In this document: positions 33,249-43,300 of the stretch, piece after piece
Layout: each line of letters begins with the position of its first letter
How positions within the stretch are numbered: the stretch's first letter is position 1
From: Candidatus Hydrogenedens sp.
GTDB lineage: Bacteria > Hydrogenedentota > Hydrogenedentia > Hydrogenedentales > JAEUWI01
Length of the DNA stretch: 64,000 nt
Direction of reading: 5' to 3'
Assembly (NCBI GenBank): GCA_016125095.1
Contig: WGMK01000018.1
Coordinates: 1 to 64,000 of the forward strand
The notes under the pieces: generated by a model
What the model was told of the DNA's origin: nothing
What the model saw: the letters and a program-made list of their open reading frames with translations, nothing else
Databases searched by the model: none
Translations under genes and position numbers: made by a program

Positions 33249-33633
33249 GGCCCGTTCCTTTCTTCTTCGATCGCTTCTTCGTCTTCGGTTGGGGGTTGTC
33301 CGCCGGTGCGCCGTCCGCGAGCCACTCGGGGGTGAGCTCCCTGACGCGCCTTGTCACCGGCGCGGTGACGTAGTTCGAGAGCCGTTCCAGCGCGAGCGCC
33401 AGCACGACCAGGTCGTCGGTGAGCCCGATGCCGGGCAGGGCATCGGGACAGGCGTCCATGGGGTTGATGAGGTAGGCGAGCGCCGCGAGCACTAGGGCCC
33501 GCACCCAGGCGGGCGTGCCGCCATCGGTGAGGATGACGTAGAGGGTCAGGGCCTTCTGCACGATGCTGCCCGGCACGCTCCGCAGCTTGCGCCGCAGCAC
33601 CGAGGCATCGACGTCGGGTTCTTCCGTGCTCAT
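33223..33633 (-). CDS. YkvA-like DUF1232 membrane protein
   Basis: 136 residues from the ATG at 33633, overlapping the upstream gene by 4 bp. The central 50 residues (A-L-A-Y-L-I-N-P-M-D-A-C-P-D-A-L-P-G-I-G then D-D-L-V-V-L) are the DUF1232 signature of YkvA-type small membrane proteins, whose N-P-x-D...P-D motif is diagnostic. A hydrophobic stretch on either side fits a membrane hairpin, and the C-terminus is Lys-rich and cytosolic. Role unknown in the family. Confidence 0.85.
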   Translation of the reverse strand: MSTEEPDVDASVLRRKLRSVPGSIVQKALTLYVILTDGGTPAWVRALVLAALAYLINPMDACPDALPGIGLTDDLVVLALALERLSNYVTAPVTRRVRELTPEWLADGAPADNPQPKTKKRSKKKGTGHAPEEEDG

Positions 33634-34004
33634 GGCGACGCCCCCTCGCCGCACTCCGTGACCAGCTTCTCCCGCAGCGCAGGGTCCAGCCACGGCGCGT
33701 CCGGCACCAGGAACGTGATGCCGTACTCGTTGTTGTGGAGCACGCAGGTGCAGAAGACACCGTTCTCGCGATAGCCGCCTTCGAGGATGGCCTCTTGCAG
33801 GGTGTAGCCGACCTCCGCTTCCACGTCCGCGTCGGTATCGCCTTCTTCGAGAAGAATGGTATACCCGTCCTCGTCCGCATCGTAGGCCCGGCCGTAGTCC
33901 GCGTAGGCCTTGATGAGGTTCTTCACCACGCTGTGCACGACCGCATGCACCGGCGGCGACAAGCCAGCCGCCTCGACCTCTTCGAGGCTCTTGAATGTCT
34001 TCAT
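33630..34004 (-). CDS. Hypothetical acidic protein, 124 residues
   Basis: First gene of the minus-strand accessory run. The ATG at 34004 (M-K-T-F) was chosen because AAGGAG lies six bases upstream; an ATG two codons earlier overlaps that site. The protein is very acidic in the middle (E-E-G-D-T-D-A-D-V-E-A-E) with two cysteines close together (C-T-C). No motif recognised. Confidence 0.55.
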   Translation of the reverse strand: MKTFKSLEEVEAAGLSPPVHAVVHSVVKNLIKAYADYGRAYDADEDGYTILLEEGDTDADVEAEVGYTLQEAILEGGYRENGVFCTCVLHNNEYGITFLVPDAPWLDPALREKLVTECGEGASP

Positions 34005-34670
34005 AGGCATCTCCTTGGTAGTGGGTTCCGACCAGGGAGATGATTTATGGGTGAGGAGCCGATAGAAACGGGGTTGGGGCAATCCGCCGCACCCAGGCAC
34101 GGTGCCGCAAAAGGTTCATCCTAGGAGAATAGGAATTGCACTATTGGCGAGGGCGGCTGCTGTCGGTGCGATAAATCGGTCACCGACGTTCAAACTAGCG
34201 ACCTCCCGGCCGTCCGTCTTCGGAGCATTGGCCATTCTCTGTCAATTCATGCCGAGACGGGGCGGACGATCTCGACGGGTCGTAGACCTCGCCACATTGA
34301 AAAAAACCGCCAACAGCCCCTGTGGCATGAGGCGCCACGCTACCTTCAGAGCCGGTCTTAGTAATCACTAATTGGTTCAGCGCAGGGACTGTCAACGTGC
34401 ATAATCACCAAGACTCTGGCCGAATCATGCCCACAGGATGAATCGTGTTTGAAAGCACCCTATTGCTCGAACTCGTCGCGCGTTTCGCAGTAACTTCGAG
34501 CACGGCAGGCCAATTCGGATAGCGCGTGGAAGTAGCGCCCAAAGGCTGATTGCTGAAACGGGAACAAGGCGGATCATTGTTTTTAGTATTTCTGAATACG
34601 GCATGGGCGTAAACTGCATCAAAGGGACACTACTGTAACCAACGGACGCCACGTGCGTCTTCAGGGACAA
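34005..34670. other. Intergenic region between divergent accessory and copper operons
   Basis: 666 bp without a convincing gene. It should hold promoters for both the minus-strand small-gene run and the plus-strand copper operon. A GTATT-TCTG-AATAC dyad lies at 34586-34599, and a GGAAC that could be an ECF -35 element at 34561-34565, about 105 bases before the sigma-factor start. Neither is certain. Confidence 0.4.
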
Positions 34671-35216
34671 ATGAACACACTTGAAGCACAGCTGCTTGGC
34701 AGCCTCAACGAATTCACAGCTTTCGCACGCAAGCGATTGTCTGATCCAGAGCTTGCGGCGGATGCCGTTCAGGATAGCCTGCTCAAGGCGATTCAGGCCG
34801 CGGCGAAGAATCAACCGATCGGAAATGTGAAGGCGTGGTTCTACCGCATACTTCGCCACACTATCATCGACTTGTACCGGCGTCAGGATGCCCGGGAACG
34901 GGCGTTGGCGCTATTCGAGCGGGAGTTGCCGGATAGCCCCGGGGTGGAAGAGGACCATGTGACCTGCGCCTGCCTGGGCAGACTGATACCGACCCTCAAG
35001 CCGGAGTACTCGGAGGTTCTGCAACTTCTCGACCTGGAGGGATACTCGACGGCCGAGGCCGCTAGCAGGCTTTCAACCAATGAAAACAACGTGAAGGTGC
35101 GCTTGCATCGCGCGCGAAAACGATTGCGGGAGCAACTGGTGGTGACCTGCAAGCTATGCGCCAAGCATGGTTGCCTGAATTGCACTTGTAACTCCGGCAA
35201 GGAAGGGAGTTGTTAG
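34671..35216 (+). CDS. ECF-type RNA polymerase sigma factor with C-terminal cysteine cluster
   Basis: 181 residues from the ATG at 34671. Region 2 (about 10-75) has D-P-E-L-A-A-D-A-V-Q-D and the W-F-Y-R-I-L-R-H core; region 4 (about 110-165) has L-D-L-E-G-Y-S-T-A-E-A-A and the recognition helix N-N-V-K-V-R-L-H-R-A-R. The last 20 residues contain C-x-x-C, C-x-x-C-x-C cysteines, as in ECF factors beside metal-resistance genes, where they probably sense metal directly. Only one base separates it from copA, so it likely controls the copper operon, possibly including itself. No anti-sigma gene is adjacent. Confidence 0.9.
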   Translation: MNTLEAQLLGSLNEFTAFARKRLSDPELAADAVQDSLLKAIQAAAKNQPIGNVKAWFYRILRHTIIDLYRRQDARERALALFERELPDSPGVEEDHVTCACLGRLIPTLKPEYSEVLQLLDLEGYSTAEAASRLSTNENNVKVRLHRARKRLREQLVVTCKLCAKHGCLNCTCNSGKEGSC

Positions 35217-35217
35217 G

Positions 35218-37683
35218 ATGGCCAAGGACCCCATTTGCGGTATGAACGTTGATGAATCGACTGCACTTCATGTCGAGCACGACGGCGAGACGCACTACTT
35301 CTGCAGCGAGGGGTGCCGAGGCAAATTCCTTGCGAAGGTGGCCGATTCTTCCAAGCCCACGGAGGCGGCGCACTCCTGCTGCAAGTCGGGAGACCATCAT
35401 TCGCATCACCACGGCAGCCACCACGCTCCATCCTCTGAGATTCGAAGCACGGCAAAGTACTTTTGCCCAATGTGCCCCGGCGTGGAGTCAGACAAACCGG
35501 GTTCATGTCCCAAGTGTGGCATGGCATTGGAGAGAAACCCAGCCTGGGTTCCGGAAGCAACGGCAAAGAAATATACCTGCCCCATGCACCCGGAAGTGGT
35601 TCAGGATCACCCGGGTTCCTGTCCAAAGTGCGGCATGGCGCTGGAGCCGATGGTGACGGATGCGGATGACGCAGACGATGATGATGACGAACTCAGGGGA
35701 ATGACGCGGCGATTCTGGGTTTCAGCGGCACTCAGCATTCCGCTGCTGGTTATTGCCATGGGGCACATGGTGGGATTGCCGCTGGAGAGCGTCATCCCGC
35801 CACACCTTTCCGGCTGGCTGCAATTCCTGCTGGCGACCCCCGTGGTGCTTTGGGGGGGCTGGCCCTTCTTCGTGCGCGGAGCGCTCTCGGTGCGGGCTCT
35901 GCACTTCAACATGTTCACGCTCATCGCACTCGGCACAGGCGTTGCGTGGGTCTACAGCGTCGCCGCCGTGCTTGCGCCGGGTGCCTTCCCGGCGGCTTTT
36001 CGTGGAGAACACGGCGAGGTGGGACTCTACTTCGAGGCAGCCGCAGTCATCATTACGCTGGTGCTGCTTGGGCAACTTCTGGAACTCCGCGCCCGCAGGA
36101 GCACGAGCGGAGCGATTCGCGCGCTGCTCGGCCTGGCGGCCAAGACCGCGCGTCGCATTGACGACAACGGAAATGAAGTGGACGTACCGGTGGAGCAAAT
36201 CGCCGTGGGTGATCGAATCCGCGTGCGCCCCGGGGAGAAGATTCCGGTGGACGGCAAGGTTATCGAGGGAAAGAGCACGGTGGATGAATCCATGATCACC
36301 GGTGAGCCCGTTCCCATTGCGAAGGCTCCGAGCGATGGAGTCATCGGGGCGACCATCAACCAGACCGGCAGCCTCGTCATGGAGGTGCAAAAGGTTGGAC
36401 GAGAAACCATGCTCGCCCAGATCGTGCAGATGGTTTCTGAAGCCCAGCGAAGCAAGGCACCCATACAGCGTCTTGCCGACGTCATCGCCGCGTATTTCGT
36501 TCCTGCGGTGATGGCCATCGCGGTCTTGTCGTTCATTGTGTGGTCGATCTGGGGGCCTGAGCCCGCCATGGCGTATGGCCTGATCAATGCGGTGGCCGTG
36601 CTCATCATCGCATGCCCGTGCGCCTTGGGCCTTGCCACGCCGATGTCCATCATGGTGGGGGTGGGTCGTGGCGCACAAGCCGGTGTGCTCATCAAGGACG
36701 CCGCAGCCCTCGAAGTCCTGGAGAAGGTGGATACGGTCGTGGTAGATAAGACCGGCACCCTCACGGAAGGGAAGCCGCGGCTGGTTACGCTCGAACCGGA
36801 AGGCGGCCTTAGTCCCGATGAGCTGCTCAAGCTTGCCGCCAGCCTGGAGCGCGCCAGTGAACACCCCCTGGCCGCGGCCATTGTGAATGCCGCCAGCGAG
36901 AAGGGGCTGTCTCTGGCAGAGGTCAGCGACTTCGAGTCCCTGTCCGGCAAGGGTGTGCGCGGCAGCGTAACGGGACATGCACTCCTGTTGGGAAACTCGG
37001 CGCTTATGGACGAGTTCGGAATCGGCTTGTCGGGCCATGTGGAACACGCGGATTCGCTACGAAGCGAGGGGCAGACGGTCATGTTCATCGCCCGCGGCTC
37101 CCAGTTTGCCGGGCTGATAGGGGTGGCCGATCCCATCAAGGAGTCCACGCGGGAAGCCCTGGAAGGCTTGCACGCATCCGGAATCCGGGTAATCATGCTC
37201 ACGGGTGACAGCCGTGCCACGGCCGAGGCTGTCGCGGGAAGCCTTGGGATTGACGAGGTTGTTGCGGAAGTGCTGCCGGATCAGAAAAGCGCTGTGGTGA
37301 AACGCCTTCAGTCGGAGGGCCGCACCGTGGCCATGGCGGGAGATGGCATTAACGACGCGCCCGCGCTTGCCCTGGCCCATGTGGGCATCGCCATGGGAAC
37401 GGGCACCGACGTTGCCATGCAAAGCGCCGGGGTGACCTTGTTGCACGGTGACCTGCGTGGTGTCCTCAAGGCGAGGAGATTGAGCCAGAACACCATGAGC
37501 AACATCAGGCAGAACCTGTTTTTCGCCTTTGCCTACAATATGCTTGGCGTGCCCGTGGCAGCCGGCCTTCTCTATCCTGTGTTTGGGCTGCTGCTCAGTC
37601 CCATGATCGCCGCCGCCGCGATGAGTCTCAGTTCGGTGTCCGTCATAGCCAACGCGCTGCGCCTGCGCTCAGTAAAGCTCTAG
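35218..37683 (+). CDS. copA: Copper-exporting P1B-type ATPase with YHS and two CPM(H/C)P metal-binding domains
   Basis: 821 residues. N-terminus in order: a YHS domain (1-45, D-P-I-C-G-M), a His/Cys-rich patch (about 57-75), two tandem Y-x-C-P-M domains (about 79-110 and 118-147, each ending K-C-G-M-A-L-E). The P1B core follows with the membrane C466-P-C468 ion site, T-G-E-P, phosphorylation site D510-K-T-G-T, the S-E-H-P nucleotide-binding motif and G-D-G-I-N-D. This is the full set for ATP-driven export of Cu(I) or Ag(I) from the cytosol. It is second in the operon sigma-copA-Cys-rich protein-cusB-cusA-cusC. The extended N-terminus suggests high-capacity metal sensing or loading. Confidence 0.95.
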   Translation: MAKDPICGMNVDESTALHVEHDGETHYFCSEGCRGKFLAKVADSSKPTEAAHSCCKSGDHHSHHHGSHHAPSSEIRSTAKYFCPMCPGVESDKPGSCPKCGMALERNPAWVPEATAKKYTCPMHPEVVQDHPGSCPKCGMALEPMVTDADDADDDDDELRGMTRRFWVSAALSIPLLVIAMGHMVGLPLESVIPPHLSGWLQFLLATPVVLWGGWPFFVRGALSVRALHFNMFTLIALGTGVAWVYSVAAVLAPGAFPAAFRGEHGEVGLYFEAAAVIITLVLLGQLLELRARRSTSGAIRALLGLAAKTARRIDDNGNEVDVPVEQIAVGDRIRVRPGEKIPVDGKVIEGKSTVDESMITGEPVPIAKAPSDGVIGATINQTGSLVMEVQKVGRETMLAQIVQMVSEAQRSKAPIQRLADVIAAYFVPAVMAIAVLSFIVWSIWGPEPAMAYGLINAVAVLIIACPCALGLATPMSIMVGVGRGAQAGVLIKDAAALEVLEKVDTVVVDKTGTLTEGKPRLVTLEPEGGLSPDELLKLAASLERASEHPLAAAIVNAASEKGLSLAEVSDFESLSGKGVRGSVTGHALLLGNSALMDEFGIGLSGHVEHADSLRSEGQTVMFIARGSQFAGLIGVADPIKESTREALEGLHASGIRVIMLTGDSRATAEAVAGSLGIDEVVAEVLPDQKSAVVKRLQSEGRTVAMAGDGINDAPALALAHVGIAMGTGTDVAMQSAGVTLLHGDLRGVLKARRLSQNTMSNIRQNLFFAFAYNMLGVPVAAGLLYPVFGLLLSPMIAAAAMSLSSVSVIANALRLRSVKL

Positions 37684-37746
37684 GGAAAAATTCGTGATTG
37701 CCGGAGCGATTGAATTGTGGTATCCTTTAATAAAGGACTTAACTTG

Positions 37747-38160
37747 ATGATCCGCGCAACCAACATGATACTTGCCTGCCTCCTCGCCTTTGGCGGGTTG
37801 CTGCCGCATCCGTGTTGCTGCGCCGGGGGAACGGAACAAGAACAAGTTACGTCGTCCGAGACTGCATCCTGCCCCGCCTGTCATACCGAAGCGCGAAGCA
37901 CGCCTGTCGAGGGCATATCGTTGACGGATTCCGTCAGCGCGTACACTGCGCGGCAATGCAATGGATGCTGCGACATGAAGGGCGCTCCCATCGAAATAGA
38001 GACGGCCGCGTTGTTCGTAGCACCGCAAACTTCCGCTGCCGTCGTTTCCAGTGTCTCAACTCCACTGTTGGCTGTTGTGGCACCGGTGTCCGCCGGGCCG
38101 ATTGACACACCTGTCGCGCGAGCCTCACTCCGCCAACTCATCTGCGTTCAGCGCTGCTGA
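37747..38160 (+). CDS. Secreted cysteine-rich small protein of the copper operon
   Basis: 137 residues from the ATG at 37747. A signal peptide is followed within 25 residues by a C-C-C cluster, then C-P-A-C and C-N-G-C-C, and a final C-V-Q-R-C. The cysteine pairs and the position between copA and cusB suggest a periplasmic metal-binding or metal-sensing protein, possibly lipid-anchored through an early cysteine. The second half is a Val/Ser/Pro-rich stretch that may be a membrane-proximal stalk. I do not know a named family. A 7-bp hairpin follows at 38188-38206. Confidence 0.65.
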   Translation: MIRATNMILACLLAFGGLLPHPCCCAGGTEQEQVTSSETASCPACHTEARSTPVEGISLTDSVSAYTARQCNGCCDMKGAPIEIETAALFVAPQTSAAVVSSVSTPLLAVVAPVSAGPIDTPVARASLRQLICVQRC

Positions 38161-38187
38161 TTCCTCTCATACCGTGAACACCCAAGG

Positions 38188-38206
38188 GGAGTGGTGTGTC
38201 CACTCC
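38188..38206 (+). terminator. Small hairpin between Cys-rich gene and cusB
   Basis: GGAGTGG and CCACTCC form a perfect 7-bp stem with a TGTGT loop. There is no T-run, so it is more likely a processing or attenuation structure that reduces downstream expression than a full terminator. Confidence 0.4.
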
Positions 38207-38235
38207 TGAATCACCGGAAATGAGAGGGCTTCCTG

Positions 38236-40386
38236 ATGAATGCGCGATTCCGTGCCGTGCTGTCGCGGCTACTCTATCCAGTCGCCTTAGGGTTACTCCT
38301 GGCTATGTTTGCCGGAGGCTTTTACCTGCGGGGTGTGATTTCACCAACGTCACATGAGCATGGCAGCACACCGGATTCTACCGCCGGAGAACTACCCCAG
38401 TCCGGCGGCATGGAGAGCACGGTGTGGACCTGCTCCATGCACCCACAGATACGACAACCGGGGCCCGGCAAATGCCCCATCTGCGCCATGGATCTGATCC
38501 CGCTCCGCACGGACGATGGAGCAGGTGGGGACGTGGCTCCGAGGCGCATCAGCTTCAGCCCGGCGGCGATGGCCATGATGCGCGTGACCACGACACCGGT
38601 CGCGACGAGCCTTACTGCCGGGAGCATCGACCTCCTGGGTAAGGTCGCAACGGATGAGACGCGATTGTCCACCGTCGCCGCGTGGGTTCCGGGCCGCATA
38701 GAGAAAATGCACGTGGCATTCACCGGCGAAGTCGTGTCGGCCGGGCAGGCCCTTGTCACGCTATACAGTCCCGAGCTGTTGACGGCGGCATCCGAGTTAC
38801 GCCTTGCGGAAGCGGCCCTAGGGCGCACCCCGCAAGAAAGCCCGCTGCACCACTCCATGCAGGCCAACGTGGAGGCCGCACGCGCCAAGCTTCGTCGATG
38901 GGGGTTGGACGCTCAACGAATCGAACAACTGACCCGCGAAAGCACGGGTGACCGAGTCGTCGTGACGGCAGCCGTCAGCGGCACGGTCCTCGAACGCATG
39001 GGCCAGGAGGGCATGTACGTGGAGACCGGAGAGCCCATCTATAAGCTTGCGGACTTGAGCCGCGTCTGGGTGAACCTGGAAGTCTACGAGCGGGATCTCG
39101 GTGGCTTGTTGGAAGGAGAGTCCGTTTCGTTTGTGGCGGAAGCGTTGCCCGGCAAGGAATTCAGCGGCAAGCTGGAGTTTATTGATCCTGTGCTGGACAT
39201 GGCGGGCCGCATTGTCCGGGCGCGCGTTGCGGTTGACAATGCGGAAGGACTGCTACGTCCCGGCATGTTTGTCCGGGCTACCGTCGGCGAGCCCGCCGCG
39301 ACGGAGGCCGCGCTCGTTATTCCTGCGACAGCCCCGCTTATAACCGGCAAGCGCGCGCTCGTCTACGTAATGCTTCCGAATCCAGACCGGCCGACTTTCG
39401 AAAGCCGTGAAATCGTGCTCGGAGCCCGGCGGGGCGAGGAGTATGTGGTTCTCAACGGACTCGATGAAGGTGAACTTGTGGTGACACAGGGGAACTTTCA
39501 AATCGACAGCGCCGCCCAGATACTTGCCAAGCCGAGCATGATGAATCCGGAGATCGTGTTGGAGGGCTGGAGCGAAACGACATTCGATGTCCCGGAACAA
39601 CTCCGCGCGCAGCTTGGCGAGATCATCGCCGCGCACGCCAACTTTTCGGATGCCCTGAAGCACCCCGGCATGCCGGGGCATGAACATGCGCTCCATGAAC
39701 TTCAGGCTGCCGTCAACGGCGTCGCCCACGATTTGCTGCCACCGGATGGCCATGCCTTGTGGAGCGAGCTTGCCATGAAGATATCCAACGACGCCGCGGC
39801 CGCATGGAAACTGGAGGAACCGGCGGAGCGTGACGCGGCAGGCGAGCAACTCGCCGGACGCATCTCGCTGCTGAAGACGGCATTCAATCTCGATACCGGT
39901 GGTCCCAAGGGAACCGCTGCGCCGACACCCGCCTTGCAGCCGGTATACGAAGCCTATCTCGGGCTTCAAGAGGCGCTGGCCAATGACGACGAGACCGGGG
40001 CGCGTCAACGCGCAATGCAATTAAGGGATGCCCTAACGGCGGCGAACGATCTGCCCGATGACTGGCAGGCGCACCAGAAGGCGCTGCTCAGTAGTCTCGA
40101 TGCTGCGTCCGTGGATAAAGCCTCCCTCGATGAGATACGCGACATGTTCCTTCGGGTGTCGGAAAGCATGGTGCTGGTAGCCAGGCAGGTGGGACTGCCT
40201 TCCTCGGGCTCGCTCCGAATTGCCCATTGCCCAATGGCCAACAATGACGAAGGTGCCGATTGGCTCCAGCGCGACTCGGAGATTCGCAACCCCTATTATG
40301 GCTCCAGCATGCTGGGATGCGGCTACATCGCGGAGACGCTGATTGAAGCGGAGGCTGCCCACGCGCAGGAGCATCACCATGAGTGA
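38236..40386 (+). CDS. cusB: CusB-type RND periplasmic adaptor with N-terminal metal-binding and C-terminal DUF3347 domains
   Basis: 716 residues. A single N-terminal membrane anchor (about 12-35) is followed by a C-S-M-H-P...C-P-I-C-A-M-D-L metal-binding domain (about 68-95), the hairpin/barrel-sandwich and beta-barrel adaptor core (about 130-430), and a long C-terminal DUF3347 region ending in H-C-P-M-A-N and N-P-Y-Y-G, which resembles copper-binding adaptor extensions. It links the CusA pump to the outer-membrane channel and hands over Cu(I)/Ag(I). The stop overlaps the cusA start by 8 bp. It is much longer than E. coli CusB because of the two added metal domains. Confidence 0.92.
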   Translation: MNARFRAVLSRLLYPVALGLLLAMFAGGFYLRGVISPTSHEHGSTPDSTAGELPQSGGMESTVWTCSMHPQIRQPGPGKCPICAMDLIPLRTDDGAGGDVAPRRISFSPAAMAMMRVTTTPVATSLTAGSIDLLGKVATDETRLSTVAAWVPGRIEKMHVAFTGEVVSAGQALVTLYSPELLTAASELRLAEAALGRTPQESPLHHSMQANVEAARAKLRRWGLDAQRIEQLTRESTGDRVVVTAAVSGTVLERMGQEGMYVETGEPIYKLADLSRVWVNLEVYERDLGGLLEGESVSFVAEALPGKEFSGKLEFIDPVLDMAGRIVRARVAVDNAEGLLRPGMFVRATVGEPAATEAALVIPATAPLITGKRALVYVMLPNPDRPTFESREIVLGARRGEEYVVLNGLDEGELVVTQGNFQIDSAAQILAKPSMMNPEIVLEGWSETTFDVPEQLRAQLGEIIAAHANFSDALKHPGMPGHEHALHELQAAVNGVAHDLLPPDGHALWSELAMKISNDAAAAWKLEEPAERDAAGEQLAGRISLLKTAFNLDTGGPKGTAAPTPALQPVYEAYLGLQEALANDDETGARQRAMQLRDALTAANDLPDDWQAHQKALLSSLDAASVDKASLDEIRDMFLRVSESMVLVARQVGLPSSGSLRIAHCPMANNDEGADWLQRDSEIRNPYYGSSMLGCGYIAETLIEAEAAHAQEHHHE

Positions 40387-43300
40387 CTCCGTAGAATGCA
40401 CGGCATCCACATCACCAGCCCTGCCGGAGCGCCACGGCGTCGTAGACCATGTGGTGTGGTTCTGCCTGAACAACCGCTTTGTCGTCGCCGTGGTCACGCT
40501 GTTCATTTTCTTCTGGGGTCTGACGGTCATCCCCTTCGACTGGCCGCTCGACTGGCTGCCGCGAAATCCCGTGCCGGTGGACGCCATTCCCGACATTGGC
40601 GAGAACCAGCAGATAGTTTTCACGGAGTGGCCGGGCCGTTCGCCACAGGACGTCGAGGACCAGGTCAGCTATCCGCTTACCGTGGCGCTCCTTGGCGTGC
40701 CGGGCGTGAAGTCCATTCGCAGCTTCTCGATGTTTGGTTTCTCCAGCATCTACATCATCTTCGACGAGGACATCGAGTTTTACTGGTCTCGCAGCCGCAT
40801 CCTGGAGAAGCTCAACAGTCTTTCCGCGGGCACCCTACCGGAAAATGTGCAGCCCTCACTCGGCCCCGACGCCACCGGACTGGGGCAGATTTTCTGGTAC
40901 ACGCTGGAAGGGCGCGACCCCGACGGCAATCCCGCGGGCGGATGGAACCAGCAGGAGCTTCGCTCGGTACAAGACTGGACGGTGCGATATGCCCTGCTGG
41001 CCGCCGACGGGGTAAGCGAGGCTGCGTCCATCGGCGGCTATGTGCAGGAGTACCAGATCGACGTCGATCCCGATGCCATGCGCGCCCATGACGTGATGCT
41101 GGAAGACATCTTCATGGCCATTCAGCGCTCGAACATCGACGTCGGCGCACGCGAGATGGAAATCAACCGGGTCGAATACTTCATCCGGGGGCGCGGATTC
41201 CTGGAGTCCGTGCAGGACATCGAAGAGACCGTGGTGAGGCAGACGGAGAACATCCCGATACGCGTGCGGGATCTGGCCCGGGTCGTCACCGGACCGGCCA
41301 TGCGGCGCGGCGCCCTGGACAAGGAAGGAGCGGAGGCAGTCGGTGGCGTGGTCGTGGCCCGCTATGGCGCGAATCCCTTGCAGGTAATCAAGAACGTCAA
41401 GGCGAAGATAGAGGAGATCTCGTCTGGCCTGCCCGAGAAGCCGGTGATTGATTTTACACGGATCACCCGCGACGAGGCGGAAGCCTTTGCCACGGCGCAG
41501 GGTTTCAATGCGTTCACGGGTTCAATGCCGGATGAGAAAGCTTGGCTTGATTGGATGCGCGGGGCAGACCGCTCACAGTGGCCGGAGTGGGTCACGCTCA
41601 GCAAGGTCACCGTGGTGCCGTTCTATGACCGCACCGGCTTGATCTACGAGACCCTCGGCACGCTCAGCAGCGCCCTGTACCTCCAGATACTGGTTACCAT
41701 CATCGTAGTCATCATCATGGTGCGCCATCTTCGCAGTTCCATGCTGATTGCCGCCGTCCTGCCGCTGGCGGTCCTGGTGGCCTTCATGGCCATGCGTCAG
41801 TTCGGCGTGGATGCCAATATCGTGGCGCTCTCGGGCATCGCCATCGCCATCGGCACCATGGTCGACATGGGCGTCATTCTCTGCGAGAACATGCTGAAGC
41901 ACCTGTCCGAGGCCAAGCCCGAAGAGAACCGGCTGCACGTGATCTATCGCGCCACAAGTGAAGTGGGCAGCGCCGTGGTCACGGCGGTGTCCACCACGGT
42001 GGTGAGTTTCCTGCCCGTGTTTACCATGATCGGCGCGGAGGGCAAGCTCTTCCAGCCGCTTGCCTATACGAAGACCTTTGCGTTGGCGGCTTCGGTGCTG
42101 GTTGCGCTCACCATCATCCCCACGCTGGGCTATGTAATCATCGGCCGCCGCATCGAGACCCGCGTACTGCGTATTGCCGCCGAGGTATTGCTCCTCATCG
42201 GAGGGCTTCTGTTGTGGTGGCTGGGAGTGCCGTGGGCTGGGCCGGTTGCCATAGTCCTTGCGCTCCTTCTGCTCGCCGGGGAGTTCGCGCCTCGGCCCAT
42301 CTACAACGTGGGTTCCTGGGTCGTCAACCTCCTCGCGGCTCTCGTGGTCGGATGGTTTCTCACCGAGGCGTGGATGCCCTTGGGGGCTGACCACACCCTG
42401 CTGGAAAACGCAGCATTCGTGTTCGCGGCCGTGGGTGGATTGTTGTTCGTCTTCCTTGTGTTCCAGCGGCTGTATGTTCATCTGCTTCGCTTCTTCCTCG
42501 CCCACAAGGTCACCTATCTGGTGTTCCCCGCTGCCTTGCTCTTCGTCGGTTTGAGTGCCTGGCTGGGCGCGGGCACAACGCTTGCCTTTGTGCCTGATAG
42601 CTGGAAGAGCACCAAGGCCTACGAGACGGTGTTCCATGCCTTTCCCGGCCTGGGAAAGGAGTTCATGCCCAATCTCGATGAGGGCTCTTTTCTCTACATG
42701 CCAACCACCATGCCGCACGCGGGCATCAGCGCCGCGCTGGACATGATCGCCACGCAGGATCAGGGCATCGCCGCGATACCCGAGGTCGAGAGCGTGGTGG
42801 GAAAAATCGGGCGTGTGGAGAGCGCCCTCGACCCGGCCCCCATCGGCATGGTCGAGACGGTCGTAAACTACAAGTCGGAGTACGTGCTGGACCGCAATGG
42901 CCAACGGGTCCGTTATCGTTACGAAGACGACACGAAAACCTTCGTTCGCGATGAATCGGGCCGGTTGATTGAAGACCCCGAGGGCCGCCCCTTCCGGCAA
43001 TGGCGCGATCACATAAATGGTCCCGACGATATCTGGCAAGAAATCGTTGACGCGGCCCAGTATCCCGGCGCGACGAGTGCCCCCAAACTCCAGCCCATTG
43101 CCGCACGCGTGGTGATGCTTCAAAGCGGCATGCGAGCACCCATGGGCGTGAAGGTAAAAGGGCCTGACCTGGAAACCATCGAGCGGGTCGGCATCGAGAT
43201 CGAGTCGATGCTCAAACATGTCCCGGGCGTTGCCCCGGCCACGGTCATTGCGGATCGCATCGTCGGCAAGCCCTACCTGGAGATCGACGTGGACCGCATC

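Noticed and set aside
35218..37683. Opposite-strand frames of 300-400 codons across copA
   Set aside because: They are shadows of the P-type ATPase, lacking motifs and start sites.
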